Source of the DNA: Anaerolineae bacterium
GTDB taxonomy: Bacteria; Chloroflexota; Anaerolineae; B4-G1; DUEL01
NCBI GenBank assembly: GCA_025060135.1
Contig: JANXCY010000006.1
Location: 32,607-96,606 of the forward strand
Length of the DNA: 64,000 bases
Direction of reading: 5' to 3'
Shown here: positions 54,725 through 62,428 of the stretch, in pieces
Layout of the letters: each line of letters begins with the position of its first letter
Position numbering within the stretch: the first letter of the stretch is position 1
The notes under the pieces: model-generated
The model's database searches: none
What the model saw: the letters and a program-made list of their open reading frames with translations, nothing else
What the model was told of the DNA's origin: nothing
Program-made: the position numbers and the translations under genes

Positions 54725-57202
54725 ATGGAACTCGGCGTGGTCCGTGAAGTAGAGATTCGGGACGAACTCCAGCGGGCGTACCTGGACTACGCGATGAGCG
54801 TCATCGTCGCGCGGGCGCTGCCGGATGTGCGCGACGGCCTCAAGCCTGTCCAGCGGCGCATCCTCTACGCCATGCACGAACTGGGCCTGCACCCCGGCGC
54901 GCCCTACAAAAAGTCCGCCCGCATCGTCGGCGAGGTCCTGGGCAAGTACCACCCCCACGGCGACGCCGCCGTCTACGAGGCCATGGCCCGTATGGCCCAG
55001 GACTTCTCCCTGCGCTACCCTCTGGTAGACGGCCAGGGCAACTTCGGCTCGGTGGACGGCGACAGCCCGGCCGCGATGCGCTACACCGAGGCCCGTCTGG
55101 CCCCCATCGCCGCCGAGATGCTGGCCGACATCGGGAAGGATACGGTGGACTTCGTCCCCAACTTTGACGCTACCCTCCAGGAGCCGTCCATCCTTCCGGC
55201 AGCCATCCCCAACCTGCTGGTCAACGGCTCCTCGGGCATCGCCGTGGGCATGGCCACCTCTATCCCGCCCCACAACCTGGGCGAGGTCTGCGATGCCCTC
55301 ATCTACCTGCTGGATAACTGGAAGCGGCTGGACGACATCGGCGTGGAGGACCTGCTGGGCTTCATCCAGGGCCCCGACTTCCCCACCGGCGGCATCGTCT
55401 ACCGAGAAACACCGGAGGGGGAGGATGCGCTGGCCGCTGCCTACGGCACCGGCCGCGGCCGCATCACCGTCCGCGCCCGTGTGCGGTTGGAAATGGATCG
55501 CGCCCGTCAGCGGCTGGTCGTTACCGAAATCCCCTACCAGGTCAACAAAAGCAGTCTGGTAGAACGGATCGCCGAACTGGCCCGAGAGGGCCGCCTGGAG
55601 GGCATCACCGACCTGCGAGACGAATCGGACCGTCATGGCATCCGGGTTGTCATAGAACTGGCCCGGACGGCGGAGCCGGAGGCGGTTCTGGCCGAACTCT
55701 TCCGTCATACCCCTCTGGAGAGCACGTTCAGCATCATCCTGCTGGCGCTGGTGGACGGCGAACCGCGTCTCCTGACCCTCAAGCGGGCCCTGCTCCTCTA
55801 CCTGGAACACCGCCAGGAGATTGTCACCCGGCGCAGCCGCTACGACCTGGAGCGGGCGAAGGAACGGGCCCACATCCTGGAAGGGCTCCTGGTCGCCCTG
55901 GACAACCTGGACGAAGTGATTGATATGATTCGCCGCTCCCGAACAGTGGAGACGGCACGCACCAACCTGATGCGCCGGTTCAAACTGACGGAGGTCCAGG
56001 CCCAGGCGATTCTGGATCTGCCCCTCAAGCGGCTGGCTGCGCTGGAGCGGCACAAACTGCAGGAAGAGTACAAGGAGAAGCAGCAGCAGATTCGCTACCT
56101 GACGTCGCTCCTGAAGAGCCCGGCCAAAATCCGGGAAGTCATCAAAGAGGAACTGGTTGCACTGAAAGGGAAATACGCCGACGCGCGCCGGACCGAAATC
56201 GCGGGCGCGCGGGCGGCGATCTCGGTGGAGGAACTGGTCCCGGACGTCCCGGTCTGGATCGGCGTGACGGAGACGGGCCGAGTGGCCCGCGTAGCCGATG
56301 AGGGCGGGCCCCTCGCGCTCCCCGATAAACTGGAGAAGATGGCTCTGCCGGTGGCCCTGCTCCGGGCATCTACGCGGGACACTCTCTACATCTTCTCTGC
56401 CGACGGGCGCTTTGTCGCCTACCCCGTCCACCAGTTGCCGGAGGGCGCGGTCTGGGAGGGCAAGGGCCGCGCCATCGGCGACATGGTCTCCCTGAGTGGC
56501 CCCTTCTTGGCTGTCGCCGCGCTGGCGCTCTGCAGCGCGGGCGCTCAGCGGGGTGCAGGCTCTCCGCCCGCGCCACCAGAATACCTCTTCCTCGCCACCC
56601 GTCGCGGCATGGTCAAGCGGGTCGCGGTGGCCGACCTGCCCCCCGTTGGCTCCGGGACCGCCATTGGCCTTGCGGAGGGCGACGCGGTGGTCGGCGCGGC
56701 CTGGACAACGGGCACCGACGAGGTGATCCTGGTTACCCGAGCAGGGCAGGCCATCCGCTTCCGGGAAGAGGACGTCCGCCCTATGGGCCTTCCGGCTGGG
56801 GGCGTCGCGGGGGTCAAACTGGAAGACCCAGGTCGCACGTCGCAGGTCGCAGGAAGCAAGAAAGAAGACCAGGTCGTTGCGTTGGTGGTCGTACGTCCGA
56901 AAGAAGACCTGGCAGTGGTGGCAGAGGACGGGCGCGGCAAGCGGACCCCGCTCACCGAGTACCCCACCCAGGGCCGCCACGGGAAGGGCGTCATCACCGC
57001 TCGCTTTGCCACGGCTGGTGTGGGGCTGGCCGGCGCGGCCTGCGTCCCCACTGGCGCATCCCTGATCCTGCTCACCGAGGCCGGCGCGGTCCGGGTGGTG
57101 GGTACCCGCTCCATCCCTCGGCTGGACCGCCCCGCGCAGGGCCGCTCCCTCATCCCCCTACGCAAAGGGGACCAGGTGAAACGGGTGCTGGTTCTCGGGT
57201 AA
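54725..57202 (+). CDS. gyrA: DNA gyrase subunit A
   Basis: 825 aa. The breakage-reunion domain has [19 protein letters not shown], the catalytic Tyr120 ([10 protein letters not shown]) and the quinolone region [15 protein letters not shown], where Ala81 and Glu85 replace the E. coli Ser83 and Asp87. The C-terminal beta-pinwheel starts near 510. The GyrA box, QRRGGKG in E. coli, reads QGRHGKG near residue 749, so wrapping activity may be weaker or the protein may work as a topoisomerase IV. A short repeat-derived insert lies near 702-713. GyrB is not in the window. It introduces or removes supercoils with ATP. Confidence 0.92.
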   Translation: MELGVVREVEIRDELQRAYLDYAMSVIVARALPDVRDGLKPVQRRILYAMHELGLHPGAPYKKSARIVGEVLGKYHPHGDAAVYEAMARMAQDFSLRYPLVDGQGNFGSVDGDSPAAMRYTEARLAPIAAEMLADIGKDTVDFVPNFDATLQEPSILPAAIPNLLVNGSSGIAVGMATSIPPHNLGEVCDALIYLLDNWKRLDDIGVEDLLGFIQGPDFPTGGIVYRETPEGEDALAAAYGTGRGRITVRARVRLEMDRARQRLVVTEIPYQVNKSSLVERIAELAREGRLEGITDLRDESDRHGIRVVIELARTAEPEAVLAELFRHTPLESTFSIILLALVDGEPRLLTLKRALLLYLEHRQEIVTRRSRYDLERAKERAHILEGLLVALDNLDEVIDMIRRSRTVETARTNLMRRFKLTEVQAQAILDLPLKRLAALERHKLQEEYKEKQQQIRYLTSLLKSPAKIREVIKEELVALKGKYADARRTEIAGARAAISVEELVPDVPVWIGVTETGRVARVADEGGPLALPDKLEKMALPVALLRASTRDTLYIFSADGRFVAYPVHQLPEGAVWEGKGRAIGDMVSLSGPFLAVAALALCSAGAQRGAGSPPAPPEYLFLATRRGMVKRVAVADLPPVGSGTAIGLAEGDAVVGAAWTTGTDEVILVTRAGQAIRFREEDVRPMGLPAGGVAGVKLEDPGRTSQVAGSKKEDQVVALVVVRPKEDLAVVAEDGRGKRTPLTEYPTQGRHGKGVITARFATAGVGLAGAACVPTGASLILLTEAGAVRVVGTRSIPRLDRPAQGRSLIPLRKGDQVKRVLVLG
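56831..56858. repeat. Tandem GGTCGCA-type repeat inside gyrA
   Basis: GGTCGCACGTCGCAGGTCGC is a short run of near-identical heptamers. It encodes Gly-Arg-Thr-Ser-Gln-Val-Ala between two pinwheel segments and resembles the CGCAGGTCGCA repeats found between genes in many genomes. Confidence 0.5.
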
Positions 57203-57207
57203 TCATC

Positions 57208-57302
57208 GCCACGAAGGACACGAATGGGCACAAAGCTCCTTCGCGTTCCCTAATGTCTTGCTTCCCGAGCGCATAGTTCGTGAAATTCGTGCCATTCGTG
57301 GC
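57208..57302. repeat. Imperfect inverted repeat in the gyrA-synthetase spacer
   Basis: GCCACGAAGGACACGAATGG at the left end matches the reverse complement of CCATTCGTGGC with ATTCGTG at the right end. It resembles the CACGAAGACACGAA dispersed intergenic type and could also form a hairpin in the leader of the synthetase gene. Confidence 0.55.
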
Positions 57303-57326
57303 TACTTCACTCTCACCGGAGGCTCT

Positions 57327-59378
57327 ATGCACCGCATCTTCTACCCCCGGAGCATCGTCGTCATCGGCGTCTCGGAGAAACCCGACAATCTGGCCCGGAA
57401 CATCATCCTGAACCTGCGCACCTTCAATTATGCCGGTGCCCTCTACGCTGTAGGACGGGAGCGGGGGGAAGTCTACGGCGTCCCTATCGTCCCCTCGCTG
57501 GACGAAGTCCCCGATGGCCTGGACCTGGCGGCTATCCTGGTCCCCGCCCCCCTGGTCCCCGGCCTGATGGAGGCCTGCGGACGAAAGGGCATCCGCCACG
57601 TGGTGATTGAGTCCGGCGGCTTTTCCGAATTTTCGGAAGAGGGCCGTCGGCTGGAGGAACAACTGAAAGAAATCGCCCGCCGCTGGGGCATCCGCTTCGT
57701 GGGCCCCAACTGTATCAGCGTGGTCAACCTGGACGCCGGGGTCTGCCTGCCCTTTGTGCCCATCAGTCGGGAGACGCTGCACTTCGGGCCCGTCTCGGTG
57801 GTCGCCCAGAGCGGCGGCGTCTCCATCACCTACGCGGGGATGTTCTCCGCCGCCGGGCTGGGTGTCAACAAGGTCGTCAGCATCGGCAACAAGGCCAACC
57901 TGGACGAGGCAGACTATCTGGCCTATCTGCTGGAGGACCCCGGCACCCATATCGTCTGCCTGTATCTGGAGTCGGTGGACGAGGGACGGAGGCTGATGGA
58001 CCTGGCCCGTCGGTCGGAGAAACCCATCATCGTCCACAAGGCCAACCGGGGGAGCGCCAGCCAGAACATCGCCCGTTCCCACACGGCGGCGCTGGCCAAC
58101 GACGACCGCATTGTGAGCGCTGCCTTCCGCCAGGTCGGCGTCCTGCGGGCCGACACCTTCGGCGACGCGGTCGCTATCGCCCAGGGGCTGACGCTGCCGC
58201 CTGTCCGGGGGAACGACATCGTGGTCATTTCCCGCTCCGGGGGGCACGCCGTCATCGCTGCGGACTTGGTGGAGCAGTACGGCTTCCGCCTGGCCTCGCT
58301 ACCGGAAGACTTTATCCGGGCTGTACGGTCGCTCTTCCGGGCCGATGTCATCGCGCCGACCAACCCCCTGGACCTGGGCACGATTTTCGACTTTGACCTC
58401 TATGCCCGGATCGTGGAGCAAACACTGCAGATGCTCCGACCAGATGCGGTCCTCCTGATTACCACCTATAGTCGCCCCGAGGCAGAGGGCGCCCATCGGC
58501 TGGCCGATCAGGTGGACACGATTGTCCGGAAGACAGGGATGCCCGTGGCTTTCTGCGCGTACGGAGAGGGAGGAAGTGCGGAGGAACTCATCGGTCGGCT
58601 TTCCATCCCGGTCTTCCTGGATATAGAACAGGCGGTCTGCGGCTTGGCAGCCTCACGGGCATGGCATTGCCGCCGGACCTGGATGGGAGCCTGGCCGGAG
58701 GCCATGCCCTCCGGGCCAGTTCAGCCGCTGGACCTGGAAGCCCTAGACGGTGCCCTGGCCCTCTGTCGGGAATACGGCATTCCGGTGGCCCCCTGGGCAG
58801 TGGTCCAAGCCCCCGACGAGGCGGCAGAGGCGGCAGACGCTCTGGGCTACCCCGTCGTCCTCAAGGCCCTCTCCGCGCGGGTGGTGCACAAATCGGACGT
58901 GGGCGGAGTGGTCCTGGACCTGCGGGATCGGGAGGCGGTCCGGCGGGAGGCAGAGGCAATGCGGGCACGAGTCCGAGCACGCGTACCGGAGGCCACAGAC
59001 CTGCACTTCCTGGTCCAGCGGATGGTGGAAGGGGGCGTAGAGGTCATCCTGGGCGGTAAACAGGACCCCAGTTTCGGACCTGTGGTGATGTTCGGGCTGG
59101 GCGGCATCTTCGTGGAAGTTTTCGGAGACGTCTCCTTCCGGGTGGCGCCGCTGGCCCGCGCCGACGCCGAGGAGATGATAGAGGAGGTTCGGGGGAAAGC
59201 ATTGCTGCAAGGCGCGCGCGGCCGTTCTCCGGTGGACCGAGAGGCGCTGGTGGAGGCCATCATGGCCTTTTCTCGCCTGCTGGTAGAGAATCCCGCCCTG
59301 GCAGAGATAGAAATCAACCCGCTGCTGGCCCTGCCCTGGGGAGTTATGGCGGTGGATGCCCGGTGGGTGGGCGCATAA
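57327..59378 (+). CDS. NDP-forming acyl-CoA (acetate-CoA) synthetase
   Basis: 683 aa, alpha and beta domains fused. The N-terminal CoA-binding domain has SIVVIGVSEKPDN and GPNCISVVNLDAG. The ligase domain has VAQSGGVSITYAGMF and the SHTAALANDDRIVSAAFRQ block, whose His is the likely phosphorylated residue. The ATP-grasp part starts near 500 with VVLKALSARVVHKSDVGGVVLDL and FLVQRMVEGGVEVILGGKQDPSFGPVVMFGLGG. It links acyl-CoA hydrolysis to ATP (or GTP) synthesis. ATG 57327 follows GGAGG. It fits the acyl-CoA and amino-acid oxidation genes in the window. Confidence 0.92.
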   Translation: MHRIFYPRSIVVIGVSEKPDNLARNIILNLRTFNYAGALYAVGRERGEVYGVPIVPSLDEVPDGLDLAAILVPAPLVPGLMEACGRKGIRHVVIESGGFSEFSEEGRRLEEQLKEIARRWGIRFVGPNCISVVNLDAGVCLPFVPISRETLHFGPVSVVAQSGGVSITYAGMFSAAGLGVNKVVSIGNKANLDEADYLAYLLEDPGTHIVCLYLESVDEGRRLMDLARRSEKPIIVHKANRGSASQNIARSHTAALANDDRIVSAAFRQVGVLRADTFGDAVAIAQGLTLPPVRGNDIVVISRSGGHAVIAADLVEQYGFRLASLPEDFIRAVRSLFRADVIAPTNPLDLGTIFDFDLYARIVEQTLQMLRPDAVLLITTYSRPEAEGAHRLADQVDTIVRKTGMPVAFCAYGEGGSAEELIGRLSIPVFLDIEQAVCGLAASRAWHCRRTWMGAWPEAMPSGPVQPLDLEALDGALALCREYGIPVAPWAVVQAPDEAAEAADALGYPVVLKALSARVVHKSDVGGVVLDLRDREAVRREAEAMRARVRARVPEATDLHFLVQRMVEGGVEVILGGKQDPSFGPVVMFGLGGIFVEVFGDVSFRVAPLARADAEEMIEEVRGKALLQGARGRSPVDREALVEAIMAFSRLLVENPALAEIEINPLLALPWGVMAVDARWVGA

Positions 59379-59426
59379 CGATGTTCCCTTTCAGAAATGC
59401 GGATGAGAAAAGGAAAGGAGCCAACA

Positions 59427-60620
59427 ATGAAGAGCGATCGCGTCCTTCGCCTGTGGCTGTTCGCTTTGACCCTGCTGGCGATGCTGGCCGCTCTGCTGGG
59501 CGGATTGGTCGGCTGTGGGGGTACGGCTCCAGTCGCTACCCCGACGCCGACCCGGACCCCATTACCGGCGAGAACACCCACGCCGTGGCCCTCGCCGACC
59601 CTGACACCGACCCCTCTCGCCACCCCCACCTCCACGCCGTTGCCGGAGAACGTCAACCCCCTGACCGGCGAGGTGGTAGCGGATAAGACGGTGCTGGACC
59701 GGGTGCCCGTCCTCATTAAAATCACCAATTACCCGCCGGAGCATGTCTGGCCGCAAGCGGGAATCAACAGCGCCGACCTGATTTTTGAGCACTACAACGA
59801 GGGCTTCCGCTACAGCACCCGCTGGACGGGCATCTACCTGAGTAAAGACCCCGCGCGGGTGGGGCCGGTCCGCAGCGGTCGGTTGATTGATATGGAACTG
59901 ACCGCTATCTACAAAGGGGTCCTGGCCTGCTGGGGCTTCAGCGACGGTGTCCGGGACATCATGCGGGATTCCGACCTGTATCCCGACCGGATTGTCTCCT
60001 ACAGCCTCCCCGAGACGCTGAGTCCGGACCCCTTCTACCGGGATTTCAGCCGGGACGTCCCCCTGGAGCATACCGGCTACACCGATCCGGGCCGGGTGCG
60101 GGTCTGGGCAGAAGCGCGCGGGATCAAAGGTCGCCAGCCGGGCCTGGAGGGGATGGTTTTCTCCAGCGAGCCCCCTACAGATGGGATGCCTGCCCGCCGC
60201 CTGCGCATCTCCTGGCATCAACTGGAAACGGAGTGGGTCTACGACCCGGCCTCCGGCCGCTACCTCCGGTTCTCCAACGGCCAGGCGCACACCGACGCGC
60301 TGGACGGTCAGCAACTGAGTGTGGCCAACGTCGTCGTCCTCTACGTCTCCCAGTGGCTAACAAACATTGTGGAGGAACCCCACAGCGGCCTGCTATCCAT
60401 CCAGTGGGCCCTATGGAACCAGGATAATCCTTACCGGCGCGCCGTTATCCTGCGAGATGGGGTGGCCATAGAGGGTATCTGGAATCGGGAAAGGCGCTGG
60501 GACATGCTTATCCTGACCGACCCAGTTGGCAACCCCATCCCCCTGAAGCCGGGCAACACCTTTTTTGAAGTCGTCCCGACGACAGGAGAGTGGGAAATCC
60601 CGGTGGTGTTAGAGCCCTGA
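59427..60620 (+). CDS. DUF3048 (YerB-like) lipoprotein
   Basis: 397 aa. Signal peptide ending in GGLVGC, so the Cys at about 31 is lipidated; a Thr-Pro linker follows (about 35-72). The DUF3048 domain begins at NPLTGEVV and shows VLIKITNYPPEHVWPQAGINSADLIFEHYNEG and RVGPVRSGRLIDME, both hallmark segments. The role is unproven; relatives are extracytoplasmic and wall-associated. ATG 59427 has AAAGGAG six bases before. It is 48 bases downstream of the synthetase. Confidence 0.88.
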   Translation: MKSDRVLRLWLFALTLLAMLAALLGGLVGCGGTAPVATPTPTRTPLPARTPTPWPSPTLTPTPLATPTSTPLPENVNPLTGEVVADKTVLDRVPVLIKITNYPPEHVWPQAGINSADLIFEHYNEGFRYSTRWTGIYLSKDPARVGPVRSGRLIDMELTAIYKGVLACWGFSDGVRDIMRDSDLYPDRIVSYSLPETLSPDPFYRDFSRDVPLEHTGYTDPGRVRVWAEARGIKGRQPGLEGMVFSSEPPTDGMPARRLRISWHQLETEWVYDPASGRYLRFSNGQAHTDALDGQQLSVANVVVLYVSQWLTNIVEEPHSGLLSIQWALWNQDNPYRRAVILRDGVAIEGIWNRERRWDMLILTDPVGNPIPLKPGNTFFEVVPTTGEWEIPVVLEP

Positions 60621-60647
60621 CGGACGATTTCGCCGCCTAAAACTAAA

Positions 60648-60674
60648 GGTGCGGTGGCCTCTGGCCACCGCACC
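60648..60674. terminator. Strong hairpin after the DUF3048 gene
   Basis: GGTGCGGTGGCC-TCT-GGCCACCGCACC is a perfect 12-bp stem. Rightward it is followed by CTCTCTCG rather than T; leftward it is followed by TTTAGTTTTAGG. It ends the DUF3048 transcript if rho-independent termination tolerates the C/T tail. Confidence 0.5.
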
Positions 60675-60793
60675 CTCTCTCGCCGCAAAATCCACCCACT
60701 CCTGTTCCGCCCTCGCTTCTCGGCCGACCGCGATCCAACCCCCCAGTTCCATTCCCGGGGCTGGATCCCTTATGACGCGCTGCTTACCCGATA

Positions 60794-60826
60794 ATTGTTG
60801 ACAAAATCGCTCAACAATGTTACAAT
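60794..60826 (+). promoter_or_regulatory. Promoter and palindromic operator of the Rrf2-cysK operon
   Basis: TTGACA (60798-60803), 17-base spacer, TACAAT (60821-60826). A perfect inverted repeat ATTGTTGA-N9-TCAACAAT (60794-60801 and 60811-60818) overlaps the -35 and spacer. The predicted start of transcription is about 60833, only three bases before the ATG. This is the layout of an autoregulated Rrf2 gene with a nearly leaderless mRNA. Confidence 0.75.
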
Positions 60827-60835
60827 ACAGACACT

Positions 60836-61297
60836 ATGAGACTCTCCACCCGAGGCCGATACGCGGTTCGCGCGATGGTGGATATCGCCCTTCATGCCCA
60901 TGAGGGTCCCATCTCCCGGGGGGCAATTGCCCATCGTCAGGGAATTTCCTCCGACTATATCGCCCAGTTGTTCCGCAGACTGGAGCGGGCCGGGCTGGTG
61001 GAGGGGGTGAAGGGCCCCGCTGGAGGATACCGCTTGAGGCGCCCCCCCTCGGAAATCACTGTTGGCGAGATTATCCGGGCGGTAGAAGGCCCCATTGCGC
61101 TGGTGCATTGTGTGGCGCCAGGCAGTGAAAAACAGTGCCGCCGGGCTAACGGTTGTGTAACCCGATCCCTGTGGCAACAGGTCTCGGAGACCCTCACCGC
61201 TCTGCTGGATCGCGTGACGCTCCAGGACCTATGTAATCAGGCCAGGGAAAGGGAGACAATTCCTGGCGGCTCTATCCTCTCCCAGAAAACTCGATAA
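60836..61297 (+). CDS. Rrf2/IscR/CymR family transcription regulator
   Basis: 153 aa. The winged helix covers residues 1-70 ([59 protein letters not shown]). Cys92, Cys101 and Cys107 align with the Fe-S ligands of IscR-like members, though the first spacing is C-x8-C instead of C-x5-C. It lies 29 bases before cysK, so regulation of cysteine or Fe-S supply is likely. No ribosome site is visible before ATG 60836, which matches the nearly leaderless mRNA. Confidence 0.9.
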   Translation: MRLSTRGRYAVRAMVDIALHAHEGPISRGAIAHRQGISSDYIAQLFRRLERAGLVEGVKGPAGGYRLRRPPSEITVGEIIRAVEGPIALVHCVAPGSEKQCRRANGCVTRSLWQQVSETLTALLDRVTLQDLCNQARERETIPGGSILSQKTR

Positions 61298-61326
61298 AGA
61301 CTTTTTATCTACCCAGAGGAGGTACC

Positions 61327-62286
61327 ATGGCCCGCATCTACAGCGACATCACCAAAACCATCGGCGATACCCCCCTGGTCCGCCTGAATCGTCTGACGGC
61401 TGGGTTGGAGGCGACGGTGCTGGTCAAACTGGAGTGCTTCAATCCCCTCTCCAGCGTCAAAGACCGCATCGGCGTCAGCATGATTGAGGCGGCGGAGCGG
61501 GAGGGGAAAATCGGCCCGGATACCATTCTCATAGAGCCTACCAGCGGGAATACGGGTATCGCGCTGGCTTTCGTCTGCGCGGCGCGGGGGTACCGGCTGG
61601 TCTTGACGATGCCGGAGACGATGAGCATAGAGCGGCGCAAACTCCTGCGCGCGCTGGGAGCCGAACTCATCCTGACCCCGGGCGAGGAAGGAATGCGGGG
61701 CGCGGTGCGGCGGGCCGAAGAACTGGCCGCGAAAGACCCCCGGTATTTGCTACTGAACCAGTTCGGCAACCCCGCCAATCCGGACATCCATCGCCGGACC
61801 ACTGCGATAGAAATCTGGCGGGATACCGATGGCGCGGTGGACATTGTGGTGGCGGGAGTCGGCACCGGTGGAACCATAACGGGAGTAGCGGAGACACTGA
61901 AGCCCCTCAAGCCCTCCCTGCGGACCGTGGCGGTGGAACCGGCCGCTTCCCCGGTCCTCTCCGGTGGCCAGCCCGGCCGACACCGCATCCAGGGCATCGG
62001 CGCGGGGTTTATCCCCGACGTGCTCCGATTAGACCTGGTGGACGAAATCATCCAGGCGACGGACGACGACGCTATCCGAACAGCCCGGCGGCTGGCCCGG
62101 GAGGAGGGGATTCTGGTGGGGATTTCCTCCGGTGCGGTGGCCTGGGCCGCACTACAGGTGGCAGCCCGCCCGGAGAACGCGGGCAAACTGATCGTCGCCG
62201 TTCTCCCCGATACCGGCGAGCGCTACCTGAGCACCGACCTCTTTGCCGACGAGGAGGCCGGGATGACCGTCGCCGGATGTCTGTAG
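61327..62286 (+). CDS. cysK: Cysteine synthase A (O-acetylserine sulfhydrylase)
   Basis: 319 aa. PLP Lys45 lies in [25 protein letters not shown] binds the substrate carboxylate near 75-85, and [14 protein letters not shown] binds PLP phosphate near 180. It replaces acetate on O-acetylserine with sulfide to form cysteine. GGAGG lies five bases before ATG 61327. It is co-transcribed with the Rrf2 gene. Thr-Ser-Gly-Asn spacing favours CysK over cystathionine synthase. Confidence 0.94.
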   Translation: MARIYSDITKTIGDTPLVRLNRLTAGLEATVLVKLECFNPLSSVKDRIGVSMIEAAEREGKIGPDTILIEPTSGNTGIALAFVCAARGYRLVLTMPETMSIERRKLLRALGAELILTPGEEGMRGAVRRAEELAAKDPRYLLLNQFGNPANPDIHRRTTAIEIWRDTDGAVDIVVAGVGTGGTITGVAETLKPLKPSLRTVAVEPAASPVLSGGQPGRHRIQGIGAGFIPDVLRLDLVDEIIQATDDDAIRTARRLAREEGILVGISSGAVAWAALQVAARPENAGKLIVAVLPDTGERYLSTDLFADEEAGMTVAGCL

Positions 62287-62332
62287 CGGAAATAAACAGC
62301 GCCACTTAGCACAGGCGGTTAGCCTGTGCTCT

Positions 62333-62375
62333 GCAGGCCTGGCGGCCTGCGCTACAGGCCAGCGGCCTGCGCTAC
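62333..62375. repeat. Palindromic repeat units upstream of the P-type ATPase
   Basis: GCAGGCCTGGCGGCCTGCG and CTAC (62333-62355), followed by a partial second unit GGCCAGCGGCCTGCGCTAC. Same family as at 19072. An AGGCGGTTAGCCTGT stretch precedes them. Confidence 0.65.
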
Positions 62376-62428
62376 GGTGCCGCAAGTCTCCGGAGGACCT
62401 GAATTTTCAGATAGGCTTTCAGTCACAA

